DNA of 64,000 nucleotides, from contig CAMRHE010000359.1 of assembly GCA_947044405.1 (NCBI GenBank), forward strand, positions 1,727,001 to 1,791,000, written 5' to 3'. This DNA comes from Leptodactylus fallax (Eukaryota; Chordata; Amphibia; Anura; Leptodactylidae). Shown here in pieces: positions 22,043 through 32,460 of the stretch. Below the pieces are notes generated by a model. The model searched no databases. It saw only the letters and a program-made list of their open reading frames with translations, and was not told the DNA's origin. Within the stretch, counting starts at the first letter, position 1. Every line of letters begins with the position of its first letter. A program made the position numbers and the translations under genes.

Positions 22043-23059
22043 GGCGGTCTCTCATAAGTTTGTCGCTGCTCTGGACATCTAGCAGCAACGTGGCCCATCC
22101 GTCCACACTCCCAGCAGCGTATCCCCCCGTCGTTCTGGCCATCTGTTTGGGCCCCTTCGGTAAGCCCCTTCGATTTCTCCTGAGCACTGCACTAAATGAT
22201 TTGGACCCCTTCGGTAGGTCCTATCCTCACCCCTCCAGCGGGGTGGTGGGTGATTCTGACTTGCTGGGTGTGGATGGCTCACCCTTTCATCTCCAGTCTT
22301 CTGGAAGTCTGCAATTTTCATAGACTGCTCATCACAACGAGTGTGCAAGTGTTCCATTTGTTCTTGCAGTTTCTGCATTACTGTGAGAATTTCTTTAACC
22401 GTCCCTTTTTCTACTGTCTCTGAGCCAGAACTAGCCCCCTGTGACAAAGTAACTCCAACTGCGGTCTGCGGCCTCGGGACCATACTATTGGCACGGGAGA
22501 TGGCCTCTACCTGTACATCATGGAATTTAGCATCAGTCTCTCGTCGTATAAAATCCTGCATAGTCACAGTTAAACTGCCGTCACGTATCCCCAGGACAAA
22601 CTGGTCACGGAGAGTCCGATCAGGGTTACAGAAGGCTGGCGAGCCCCCTCTTTCCTTCCTTTGAATATCTCGGAGCAGTTCTTGTAGGGCATTTGCATAT
22701 TGGGGAAGGCTTTCATTCTCCTGTTGTACCCTCTGGAAGAACCGAGCCTGCAGAGACCCCAGCAATGCAGTTTCTCCATAGATGGTTTCTAGAATCTGGA
22801 CTACTTGCTCAAATGTCTGCCTTTGTTCAAATGGCCTCAGTATCACCGTGGTCTTAGCATCCCCTTGTAATGTCAATATTGCTAGCTCTACTAGTACTTC
22901 TGGTGCGGTCTGGTACATTCGCTGTATCATTCGTATCTGTTCTACCCACATACTCACTGACATATTATTGCCATCAAATTTAGCTAACTGACTTATTATA
23001 GCCCCTGCTGGCATTCTTCCTCCAGCACCATTCTCCCGAACGGGTGCGTCACCGTCCAT
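22033..23059 (-). CDS. gag: Gypsy gag, frame broken just before the zinc knuckle
   Basis: The start is taken as the Met at 23059 (MDGDAPVREN), 34 bp inside the 5' LTR; the open frame extends back into the LTR but that is not needed. The 326-residue frame has a retrotransposon-gag-like capsid region (QLAKFDGN, then a helical segment with ETIYGE and QRVQQENESLPQYA), a coiled-coil-prone stretch near residues 220-250 and a basic Arg/Gly tail. It stops at 22079. A CX2CX4HX4C knuckle (22116-22075) lies in the +1 frame, which stays open to TGA at 22033. The two frames meet at a six-base G-run (22128-22123), so a one-base length change there explains the split. Whether this is a mutation or an assembly error cannot be told here. 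Gag packages element RNA. Confidence 0.88.
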
Positions 23060-23070
23060 TCTGGTAAGCG

Positions 23071-23089
23071 GATCCTGCCGGCTACGCCA
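23071..23089 (-). other. Primer binding site, tRNA-Ser-like
   Basis: Plus-strand GATCCTGCCGGCTACGCCA reads like the 3' end of a vertebrate tRNA-Ser with added CCA (about 17 of 19 by memory). It lies three bases inside the 5' LTR, the right place to prime minus-strand synthesis. Confidence 0.75.
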
Positions 23090-23092
23090 ATT

Positions 23093-24072
23093 TGTGAACC
23101 GAGAGCAAGGCAGGTGGTTTGGACTCCGCAACCAGAAATGAACGCACACGCGGTAGTTCAAGAAAAAAATATATATTTACTATAAGTTAATAAAGGCTAG
23201 TTAAAGGTAAAATGACAGGGCTAAAGACAAGCAAAATATACAATATAGCATGAACAATTTCAAGGCAAATTCTGCAATGGTTTCTACTTTTACTCTGTCC
23301 ACTTCTGCAGTATGGACACTGAATGAACAATATACTCAAAACTATCCCTAACTGACCCTGACTTCACATTTGGGTGCACCCCCTTTTCCCCAGTGGTCCA
23401 GGTGGACCGCTTACAGTCCGTAGAAGCGCGCAGTGGGGCCCAAAGTCGGTCCTTTCTTTTATAGTCAAGCGTCCTCTCCTCACGGTTATCAGGATCTTGG
23501 GAGAAATGAAGTCCTCTTTAACAGACAGGGAAACCAACTGAATGCAATGTAATCCAACAGCAGATTCCACTCAGCACACTGACAGTCCTGCCGAATCCAT
23601 ACACTGAGCTGGGATGTAAGCCGGGATTTAGCAGGTGCCGTCCAGTACATCAACAGCACTGCGAGTCTCTATCTGTGGTATCCATATACACAGTCACAAT
23701 GTCAGTCTCACTGATCAGCCACTGAGCACAGTTTCTTTCACGTGGACTCACTAGTCCTGTTGTCTCTTTACACTCTGTTTGTCTCTGGACCAAGATACAG
23801 CTTAGCTGTACAGAAAAATCTCCACACCAGTTCAATACAACACTTGCCAAGATGGCTGCTGCTCTCTGTCTCGTCACTTCCTGCTTCTCTGCTCACACTC
23901 TGTCTGCAGAACAGGCAGGCTGACATAAAAGGGGGGGGGGGGGTCTCACTCCAGCATCATGTCACAATTACAATGGCTGCTGTCTTAAAGGAACAGAATC
24001 ACAGAAATACATTCAACATTAACAGTTTATACAGACAAATGAAGTTTAGGACAACATTGGCTGTCTCTTACA
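23093..24072 (-). repeat. 5' LTR of the Gypsy element (980 bp)
   Basis: Same sequence as the 3' LTR with one A fewer. On the minus strand a TATAAAAG box at about 23463-23456 is the best promoter candidate. No AATAAA is obvious. Confidence 0.97.
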
Positions 24073-24076
24073 CTTA
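24073..24076. other. Target site duplication CTTA (right)
   Basis: Partner of CTTA at 16894-16897. Confidence 0.9.
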
Positions 24077-24389
24077 GGGAAACAAATGGTGTGAAAAAAG
24101 CCCAAACAAGGTCACATGTGAACCATACTTCATCAGTAAGGAAACCATTGCCCTGTTTGAGTTTGTAATTGAATTTGTCAGATAGAAATTCTCCATCTGA
24201 GTAATTAAATCAGAATGAACCCGAGCCCTTCGCTGCTCTGCTGGTTTTAGTAGTGAAAATAATTAGCGATTATAGTCCCTCCAGATAATGCTACGTGGTC
24301 AGCAACAGATAGAGTTATTGTTCCAGTGACTTTTGTTTATTACTTTTAAAATTCTATTTTTATTTAAAGAGTAAAGGTGCCCGGGCACA
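24077..24389. other. No recognisable feature
   Basis: AT-rich spacer between the Gypsy element and the nested Tc1 pair. Confidence 0.3.
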
Positions 24390-24641
24390 TACAGTGGGGA
24401 AAAAAAAGTATTTAGTGAGCCACCAATTGTGCAAGTTCTCCCACTTAAAAAGATGAGAGAGGCCTGTAATTGACATCATAGGTAGACCTCAACTATAAGA
24501 GACAAAATGAGAAAACAAATCCAGAAAATCATATTGTCTGTTTTTTTTTTTTGTTTTGTTTTTTTTTAGAATTTATTTGCAAATTATGGTGGAAAATAAT
24601 ATTTGGTCAATAACAAAAGTTCATCTCAATACTTTGTTATA

Positions 24642-26269
24642 CAGTGCCTTGCGAAAGTATTCGGACCACTTGAACTTTTCAACCTTTTGCCACATTTCAG
24701 GCTTCAAACATAAAGATATAAAATTTTAATTTTTTGGTGAAGAATCAACAAGTGGGACACAATTGTGAAGTGGAACAAAATTTATTGGTTATTTTAAACT
24801 TTTGTAAAAAATAAAAAACTGAAAAGTGGGGCGTGCAATATTATTTGGCCCCTTTACTTTCAGTGCAGCAAACTCACTCCAGAAGTTCAGTGAGGCTCTG
24901 TGAATGATCCAATGTTGTCCTAAATGACTGATGATGATGATAAATATAATCCACCTGTGTGTAATCAAGTCTCCGTATAAATGCACCTGCTCTGTGAGTC
25001 TCAGGGTTCTATTTAAAGCGCAGAGAGCATCATGAAGACCAAGGAACACACCAGGCAGGTCCGTGATACTGTTGTGGAGAAGTTTAAAGCCGGATTTGGA
25101 TACAAAAAGATTTCCCAAACTTTAAACATCCCAAGGAGCACTGTGCAAGCGATCATATTGAAATGGAAGGAGTATCAGACCACTGCAAATCTACCAAGAC
25201 CCGGCCGTCCCTCTAAACTTTCATCTCAAACAAGGAGAAGACTGATCAGAGATGCAGCCAAGAGGTCCGTGATCACTCTGGATGAACTGCAGAGATCTAC
25301 AGCTGAGGTGGGAGAGTCTGTCCATAGGACAACAATCAGTCGTACACTGCACAAATCTGGCCTTTATGGAAGAGTGGCAAGAAGAAAGCCATTTCTCAAA
25401 GATATCCATAAAAAATCTCGTTTAAAGTTTGCCACAAGCCACCTGGGAGACACACCAAACATGTGGAAGAAGGTGCTCTGGTCAGATGAAACCAAAATCG
25501 AACTTTTTGGCTACAATGCAAAACGATATGTTTGGCGTAAAAGCAACACAGCTCATCACCCTGAACACCATCCCCACTGTCAATCATGGTAGTGGCAGCA
25601 TCATTGTTTGGGCCTGCTTTTCTTCAGCAGGGACAGGGAAGATGGTTAAAATTGATGGGAAGATGGATGGAGCCAAATACAGGACCATTCTGGAAGAAAA
25701 CCTGTTGGAGTCTGCAAAAGACCTGAGACTGGGACGGAGAGTTATCTTCCAACAAGACAATGAACCCAAACATAAAGCAAAATCTACAATGGAATGGTTC
25801 ACAAATAGACGTATCCAGGTGTTAGAATGGCCAAGTCAAAGTCCAGACCTGAATCCAATCGAGAATCTGTGGAAAGAGCTGAAAACTGCTGTTCACAAAC
25901 GCTTTCCATCCAACCTCACTGAGCTCGAGCTGTTTTCCAAGGAAGAATGGGCAAGAATTTCAGTCTCTCGATGTGCAAAACTGATAGAGACATACCCCAA
26001 GCGACTTGCAGCTGTAATCGCAGCAAAAGGTGGCGCTACAAAGTATTAACTTAAGGGGGCCGAATAATTTGGCACGCCCCGCTTTTCAGTTTTTTATTTT
26101 TTACAAAAGTTTAAAATATCCAATAAATTTCGTTCCACTTCACGATTGTGTCCCACTTGTTGTTGATTCTTCACCAAAAAATTAAAATTTTATATCCTTA
26201 TGTTTGAAGCCTGAAATGTGGCAAAAGGTTGAAGAGTTCAAGGGGGCCGAATACTTTCGCAAGGCACTG
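24642..26269 (+). mobile_element. Tc1-like element, CAGTGCCTTGCGAAAG family, nearly intact
   Basis: 1628 bp with inverted repeats of about 215 bp: CAGTGCCTTGCGAAAGTATT at the left, AATACTTTCGCAAGGCACTG at the right. TA flanks it at 24640-24641 and 26270-26271. It sits in the last codons of the CAGTGGGG-family transposase, so it is younger than its host. The inner edges of the repeats (GTGGGGCGTGC and GCACGCCCCGC) also match. Confidence 0.95.
25032..26049 (+). pseudogene. Tc1 transposase, one frameshift from open (DD34E)
   Basis: The start MKTKEHTRQVRD at 25032 gives paired helix-turn-helix regions with a GRPSKL linker near residue 60, then [48 protein letters not shown] and the C-terminus AAKGGATKY. 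The three catalytic acids are present with 34 residues between the second Asp and the Glu. The frame changes between about 25556 and 25575; the total length (1018 bases) implies two bases lost. Everything else is open, so the copy was active not long ago. Confidence 0.93.
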
Positions 26270-27619
26270 TATATACTTTGTTGGCAATGTAAGTCTTCAC
26301 AAGGTTGGTACACACTGTTGCTGGTATGTTGGCCCATTCCTCCATGCAGATCTCCTCTAGAGCAGTGATGTTTTGGGGCTGTCGCTGGGCAACATGGACT
26401 TTCAACTCCCTCCAAAGGTTTTCTATGGGGTTGAGATCTGGAGACTGGCTAGGCCACTCCAGGACCTTGAAATGCTTCTTACAAAGCCACTCCTTCGTTG
26501 CCCTGGCAGTGTGCTTGGGATCATTGTCATGCTGAAAGACCCAGCCACGTTTCATCTTCAATGCCCTTGCTGATGGAAGGAGGTTTGCACTCAAAATCTC
26601 ATGATACATGGTCCCATTCATTCTTTTATGTACATGGATCAGTCGTCTTGGTCCCTTTGCAGAGAAACAGCACCAAAGCATGATGTTGCCACCCCCATGC
26701 TTCACAGTAGGTATGGTGTTCTTTGGATGCAACTCAGCATTCACTCTCCTCCAAACACGATGAGTTGTGTTTCTACCAAACAGTTCTACTTTGGTTTCAT
26801 CTGACCATATGACATTCTCCCAATACTCTTCTGGAACATCCAAATGCTCTCTAGCAAACTTCAGACGGGCCCGGATATGTACTGGATTAAGCAGGGGGAC
26901 ACGTCTGGCACTGCAGGATCTGAGTCCCTGGTGGCGTAGTGTGTTACTGATGGTAGCCTTTGTTACGTTAGTCCCAGCTTTCTGCAGGTCATTCACTAGG
27001 TCCCCCTGTGTGGTTCTGGGATTTTTGCTCACCATTCTTGTGATTTTGACCCCATTGGGTGAGATCTTGCGTGGAGCCCCTGATCGAGGGAGATTCAGTG
27101 GTCTTGTATGTCTTCCATTTTCTAATTATTGCTCCCACAGTTGATTTCTTCACACCAAGCTGCTTGCCTATTGCAGATTCAGTCTTCCCAGCCTGGTGCA
27201 GGTCTACAATTTTGTTTCTGGTGTCCTTCCACAGCTCTTTGGTCTTCACCATAGTGGAGTTTGGAGTGTGACTGTTTGAGGTTGTGGACAGGTGTCTTTT
27301 ATACTGATAACAATGTCAAACAGGTGCCATTACTACAGGTAATGAGTGGAGGACAAAGGAGCCTCTTAAAGAAGTTACAGGTCAGTGAGAGCCAGAAATC
27401 TTGCTTGTTTGTAGGTGACCAAATACTTATATTCCACCATAATTTGCAAATAAATTCTTTAAAAATCAGACAATGTGATTTTCTGGATTTGTTTTCTCAT
27501 TTTGTCTCTCATAGTTGAGGTCTACCTATGATGACAATTACAGGCCTCTCTCATCTTTTTAAGTGGGAGAACTTGCACAATTGGTGGCTGACTAAATACT
27601 TTTTTTTTTCCCCACTGTA

Positions 27620-27956
27620 TAGTAGCGACTGTGCATAGTTGCCTATATTTACAAATTTTGTTCTAGGGACACAGGTGTTTTGGGGGCATGGCTTTTTCTG
27701 GACAGAGTGGGGGGGGGGTGTTTTGTTTTTTTTCTCTCCAAGCCCCCCTCTAAAAGTACCTCATGATTCTCAAGAATTTACATAACTATAACAGAACCAA
27801 CAATACAGCAGGAATTTACATTTTTCGTGAGCATTTCTACATAAATTCAAGTTGATGGTTAGACAATCCAATTTTCAATGAAAGGTCGCATCTAGGCTTT
27901 CTAGTCGTTCTGCAATTCTTTGCTCTCAGCAAGATTCCTAATTCCAAGACTCCTAA
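27620..27956. other. No recognisable feature
   Basis: Contains a G-run near 27708; otherwise unassigned. Confidence 0.3.
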
Positions 27957-28283
27957 GGGTAGCAGCACCTGTGAAACACGGTCCGTGTGTTAGCCAGATT
28001 TACCAGCTTGAACTTCATGCTGGGAGCGGGACTCCTATTAGTATAGTTATCTATGATGCTAGGAGTCTCCGCCTCCCAGTGACATACTGTCCTGTATTGT
28101 AATTGGAACAGGACAGTATGTCGCTGGGAGGAGGAGACTTCTAGCATCATAGATAACTAGACTGCTAGGAGTCCCGCTCTCAGCATGAAGTTCAAGCCGG
28201 AAAATAAATTGCCAAGAAATACAATCTGGCTAACACATGGACCGTGTTTCACAGGTGAAACGCGGTCGTGTACTGCTACCCGC
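27957..28283. repeat. 330-bp fold-back palindrome
   Basis: The left arm (27957 to about 28105) and right arm (about 28108-28283) are inverted copies: CTAGGAGTCTCCGCCTCCCAG faces CTGGGAGGAGGAGACTTCTAG, and CCTGTGAAACACGGTC faces GACCGTGTTTCACAGG. The right arm has an extra AAATAAATTGCCAAGAAAT segment. A one-arm relative lies at 58445-58605. Probably a non-autonomous fold-back or MITE family; the ends are not defined. Confidence 0.8.
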
Positions 28284-28429
28284 ATTGCGGAAACACAGCT
28301 TCTTTGTTGCAAATTTTGGTTCGTGTTTTTTTTTTTTTTGTTTTGGCTCAAAGAGTGGATTGAGCAGAAGGTAGAAGTATAAGAGCTTCCTATATATTTC
28401 CCTTTCCTTTTGTAGACCTTTTTCTGTTT
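28284..28429. mobile_element. MITE-like debris
   Basis: TACCCGCATTGCGGAAACACAG recalls the GGCTAAGGCCCCAC family interior; too short for a firm call. Confidence 0.3.
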
Positions 28430-28495
28430 GATTAAAGAAAACACAGCTAAATCCGCAACAAAAAAAAGCTGTGTTTCCACAATGTGGGTCAGCTC
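28430..28495. mobile_element. MITE end fragment
   Basis: AAAAGCTGTGTTTCCACAATGTGGG matches the end region of the MITE family seen at 16618. Confidence 0.45.
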
Positions 28496-28881
28496 ATGTC
28501 TTGCTTTTCACCCATATTGACCTGAATTATTACAATGACAAGGGGTCTAGTCAGCTTATTTTATACTTTCAGTGCATCCTCCGAGGGATGCATCAAACCT
28601 ATACCCAGATAAAATACATAATTTTTTTTTTTTTTTTAAATCTTTGGGGATTCTTAAGACCTAGAAGAGGCTCCAGAGGGGTTGTTAAACAAGAAAGCTT
28701 TTTTGTCCACTAAAAACCAGTTAGTCATGGGAAGAAAATAAATTGCCAAGAAATACAAAACTTCAGCAGTAAAGAGTAAAACAAAATAAATGCTAAGGCT
28801 CAAAACACATCATCTCAGACTCCAGGAAAACCACATCAGAGCTGGACGTTGTAGTACAAGATCTATAAATAACAAAAAAAA
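28496..28881. other. No recognisable feature
   Basis: Includes a 12-base piece, TTGCCAAGAAATACAA at 28743, shared with the right arm of the 28 kb palindrome. Otherwise unassigned. Confidence 0.3.
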
Positions 28882-28945
28882 GCAGGAACTGTAAAACACC
28901 ACGGCCAAATAGTGATGTTTACGCCACGTGGGACTTCAGCCTTAA
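28882..28945. mobile_element. MITE end fragment
   Basis: AGCAGGAACTGTAAAACACC and TTTACGCCACGTGGGACTTC then AGCCTTAA are the right end of a GGCTAAGG-type MITE. Confidence 0.55.
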
Positions 28946-29137
28946 AGATAAATTTGCTCCCCATTGATGTAATCCTCTCCATGGAATGCATTGGTGTTCA
29001 TATTCTGGCAGACAAAACATCAAGTTATTACTCTTCTATTGACCCCCAGGTGACAGAGCATCAGAGTTGTTGTCCATCTCAACCCTAGATCACCAAAGGT
29101 GGATCATACTTGGAGATTTTAATGACTGTATAATTGA

Positions 29138-29305
29138 CATGCCGCGATTTTCAAAACCGCAATTGTTTTGTAATCACCAAGTGTCCGTAGCACGTATTTT
29201 AATGCAAAGTGAGGATGGGATTCACTAGAATCCCATCCACTCTTCTGTGACTGTAAAATGCAGTGGGCAAACCATGACATTTACATGGGTCCTGAGCCTA
29301 AAGGA
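29138..29305. mobile_element. MITE fragment
   Basis: ACATGCCGCGATTTTCAAAACC, GGATGGGATTCACTAGAATCC and CATGGGTCCTGAGCCTAAAG match the same family, reading to its right end. The intervening 28946-29137 is unassigned. Confidence 0.55.
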
Positions 29306-30770
29306 GTTCAGTTCTTTGCAATATGCTTATACCTGACTACAAAAGCACATGTGCAGGATTTCACCAATGATTTGGTGACATCTGAGCTGTGGGACGATCA
29401 TCTCCCTCTCCTCAGGGGAGATGTGTTTTTTCAACCAATACAGTGGTATTTGGGGATCAAATATAACACCCCCCAATACTCCAACGTACCTAGTTTGCAT
29501 ATTGAATACTTGGCTACTAGACCTAATAAAGATATAAATTTATTCATGTTTCATCCATGTTACTGTAGCATTATAGTGGCTGGGGGTAGGTAATAGACTC
29601 CCTTTAACATGTTCACTTTGCAATTACTTTTTGATGGTAACAATACTGTTAAACAAAAAAAAAAAAAAGTGTAAGAAATACAATTTTATTCATTTAACAA
29701 TATTTTTGGGGTATACTCTTACATCTGTTTCATGTCCCTTTTTCTTAAAAGATTACTACATAACTAAAACTCTTATATAGATCTCAGCCTAGTAGATGTC
29801 TGTGATGGAACCTGATTTACAACAAATGATTTCAAACAACTACCAAGCTGCCCAGGTCACTCCAGCCCAATAGAAGAGCAGAATGAAAAATACTGCAAGA
29901 AGTCTAGGAGCGCAACAAAATTTATCCATGAGAGTTTCACATCTCTTGCTACTCTTGATATCCATCATTAGAAAGTTGTTGCATGTGGAAGATGTTCCAG
30001 GAGGCAGACTAGAAAGAACATTATAGCAAAAAAGTTAAGTATGCTAATAAACAGCTAAGAAAACTACATCACTTCTGATTTGCATAGAAATATAACAAAT
30101 CTCCAAAAACTCTCAAGAGAAACATTATAAGATCAAGGCCACATAGTGAAAGATTGTAGCTGGTTAGCCGGCGGTCTAGGGTAGAAGCACTGTGGATGAG
30201 ATTTCAACAAATCTCAACTAAAACCTCCAGCACAAAGTGACTTCAAGCTTTTCCCTGAGGGGAAACCTGGAGGTGAGTTGTAAAGAGAGGGAAAAAAGGA
30301 CCTGGTTTCAGGAGAACACGATGCAGATTTTCCCAGGGGTGTGCTGTACTTTTTGCTTGGTAAGTTTTTAAAAAGTCTTTGTCTATTTTTCAGTTATAGT
30401 ACTTACAAATACACACACTTGTTTAGAACGATAGAAATAAGTTACTTTATATATCCAATGTTGAAATTTATAAGACTCCTGGCTTTTAGTGATGTCTTAT
30501 TCTCCAGCTGTGCAGGCCAGCTTGGTTGAACTTCTGCTCTACTCAATATCTTGAAATGAAGAATAAATATATTCTTAGACATTAAGGTTCTGGTGTAAAG
30601 ACTCACTGCATTTAAAAAAAAAAACAAAAAACAAAAAAACGCTATAATTATACAAAATATCTTAAAGGCTTAGATATTTCTACTATATATTTTCACACAG
30701 TCAGTGGTCCAGATTAACTATTGTGGTTACAAATAGACTCTGTCGTAGACTTCTTTGGAGCAATGTGGTT
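29306..30770. other. No recognisable feature
   Basis: About 1.5 kb of AT-rich sequence without terminal repeats or convincing coding. The 111-codon frame at 29258-29593 starts in the MITE fragment and shows no motif. Confidence 0.35.
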
Positions 30771-31070
30771 TGTCACGTATGGGCTGTCTTAGCACATGAC
30801 ACAGGTGTGGCCATCGGGTCAACTCCCTTTACTCACTCAATCTTGCACTCACCCTTCACTCAGGCTGCAAATTGAACCCCAACACAATCCACGTACCCCC
30901 CAATACACGCTGCCACCACCACTGACTTTGGGCTTGGTGGAAACCTCACTAACTTATACACGCATTTCTCCAATAGTCAGACACAAACACACTTCAAAAA
31001 CGTTATGGGTTTATAGAGCAACACAAAGTAACCTTAAATTCAACAATTTAATACCCAAAGGGTTCAGTGC

Positions 31071-31124
<54 letters not shown>

Positions 31125-31245
31125 GAATAACAAATTGCACAACAAGCAAACAGCCTTAAAAATAACGAGAGAAAAACAGAATAATACTTGAGTTGTTGTT
31201 TCCAGGAAGCTTGGAGGATCTCTTCTTACAACTAGACACACAGTG
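30771..31245. mobile_element. Partial LTR, same family as 62853-63647
   Basis: TGTCACGTATGGGC at 30771 and the following 470 bp run parallel to 62853-63290. Shared blocks include AATCTTGCACTCACCCTTCA, CCACCACTGACTTTGGGCT, AAAGCAACACAAAGTAA-like words and TTTCCAGGAAGCTTGGA. A (TA)n expansion splits it. The far end of the LTR is missing, so this copy is truncated. Confidence 0.75.
31072..31124. repeat. (TA)n microsatellite
   Basis: About 25 TA units inside the partial LTR, absent from the 62853 copy. Confidence 0.9.
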
Positions 31246-32300
31246 CATTTTTGGTGCATCTACTTTAGGCTAAATCTTTGTGACTTGCTAGGTGTAGATT
31301 CTCAGAAAAAGGCAGTGTGACTTAAATGCACCAAAATGAGCCACAATTGTGTCATAAAATTATGGCTCTATACCACCTTTTTGTTGGCATACATAAACTT
31401 AGATAGGACAGTCTAAAGAAAGGCCAGCAAAAAGAATGTCACCGCTAATATAGCCAGCTGTCCAGATCCCTGCCTCCATAATGACAGTAATCAGGAGAAT
31501 TCACCACCCAAAAGCAGAAACAGGAATCTGTAATCATACTTGTTGCCTTCACAGGAGTCATGTGTCCTGTACAGACAGTATACCGTGTTTATCCAAAAAT
31601 AAGACCTACCCCGAAAATAAGCCCTAGCTAGACTTTCCAGGTATTTTGGAGTAGGCTTGAAATATAAGCCCTACTCCAAAATAAGCCATAGCTAATTTAA
31701 TCCCTTCCCGGCATCTGCCGTGTGATTACAGCGGATGCCAGGTCCTTAAATATGGAAGCCGCTCTGCTGTAGAGCGGCTACCATAGCTGCCGTATCGGGC
31801 CTCCGCGGAGACCTGGAGTTAATGCCTGCGGTCAGTTTCTACCCTGATCACGGGCATTGTTCAGCGTGACACCCCCCCCCTCCCCATCCTCCCCACCAAA
31901 GTAGCACAACCCGTAGTTAATGCCCGCGAACAGAATGGACCGCGGGCATTGCTAAGTGTGACCTCCCCCCCACAGTCCCCAGGGCTGGTCCTATAGCTAC
32001 AGTTCCTATAGTTCCACCCCCCCCAAAGCAGAGCAACTATCCCTGAGGCCGGTTCCCACTGGCCCCGTACCTTTTACATTGCAGGTCGGCTCCAGCGCTG
32101 CGAGATCGCGGGAGTCGACCTGTTCCTTTGAGAGCTGGGAGCCTTATGAAGGCTCCCAGGTCGGTCATAGGAATATTACTATTGAGGTGCAGCCTCAGTA
32201 GTAATGTAGATAATCTCCCACCATAGACTGCAATACGTTGTATTGTAGTCTATGGGATGATTGCAGGTTCAAGTCCCCTAGGAGGGGTTAATGGTAAAAG

Positions 32301-32332
<32 letters not shown>

Positions 32333-32460
32333 AAAATATTAAAAAACAAAACTATAAAAGTTCAAGCCCCCCCCCCCCCACTTTCACTATAATATATATA
32401 AAACTAAAATATTACTGTGAAACACATTAGGAATCCCTGTGTCCGAAAATGCCCACTCTA

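Larger units (their letters stand above)
16898..24072 (-). mobile_element. Complete Ty3/Gypsy LTR retrotransposon
   Basis: A 7.2-kb minus-strand element bounded by LTRs at 16898-17878 (3') and 23093-24072 (5'), both TGTGAACC...TCTTACA on the plus strand. CTTA at 16894-16897 and 24073-24076 is the target duplication. In element order it holds a primer site like tRNA-Ser, gag, a -1 frameshift signal, pol in the order protease, reverse transcriptase, RNase H, integrase (the Metaviridae order), and a polypurine tract. The LTRs differ by about one A in an A-run, so the insertion is very recent. Confidence 0.97.
24626..27252 (-). pseudogene. Tc1 transposase of the CAGTGGGG family, frameshifted and interrupted
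   Basis: Minus-strand start [20 protein letters not shown] at 27252 opens the helix-turn-helix part. A frame change near 27050 leads to the piece 27035-26238 with [13 protein letters not shown] (first Asp), [17 protein letters not shown] (second Asp) and DLNPIENLW (Glu, DD34E). A short deletion removes residues after NLVKTY. The 1.6-kb insertion at 24642-26269 then separates the last codons: the TKY and stop lie at 24626-24640. The enzyme cannot be made from this copy. Confidence 0.9.
24392..27617 (-). mobile_element. Tc1-like element, CAGTGGGG-end family, split by another Tc1
   Basis: The ends CAGTGGGGAAAAAAAAGTA (24392) and ACTTTTTTTTTTCCCCACTG (27617) lie between TA dinucleotides at 24390-24391 and 27618-27619. 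Inside the ends the repeats run for more than 200 bp (CACCAATTGTGCAAGTTCTC and its partner). The element is interrupted at 24642-26269 by a different Tc1 element. Without that insert it is about 1.6 kb. Same family as 35532-37688 and the miniature at 55491-55552. Confidence 0.93.

Noticed and set aside
29258..29593. 111-codon open frame
   Set aside because: Begins inside a MITE fragment and shows no motif.
32262..32277. Possible tRNA gene from GGTTCAAGTCCC
   Set aside because: No cloverleaf can be built around it by eye; the 5' side is a simple hairpin. Kept only as a B-box-like word.
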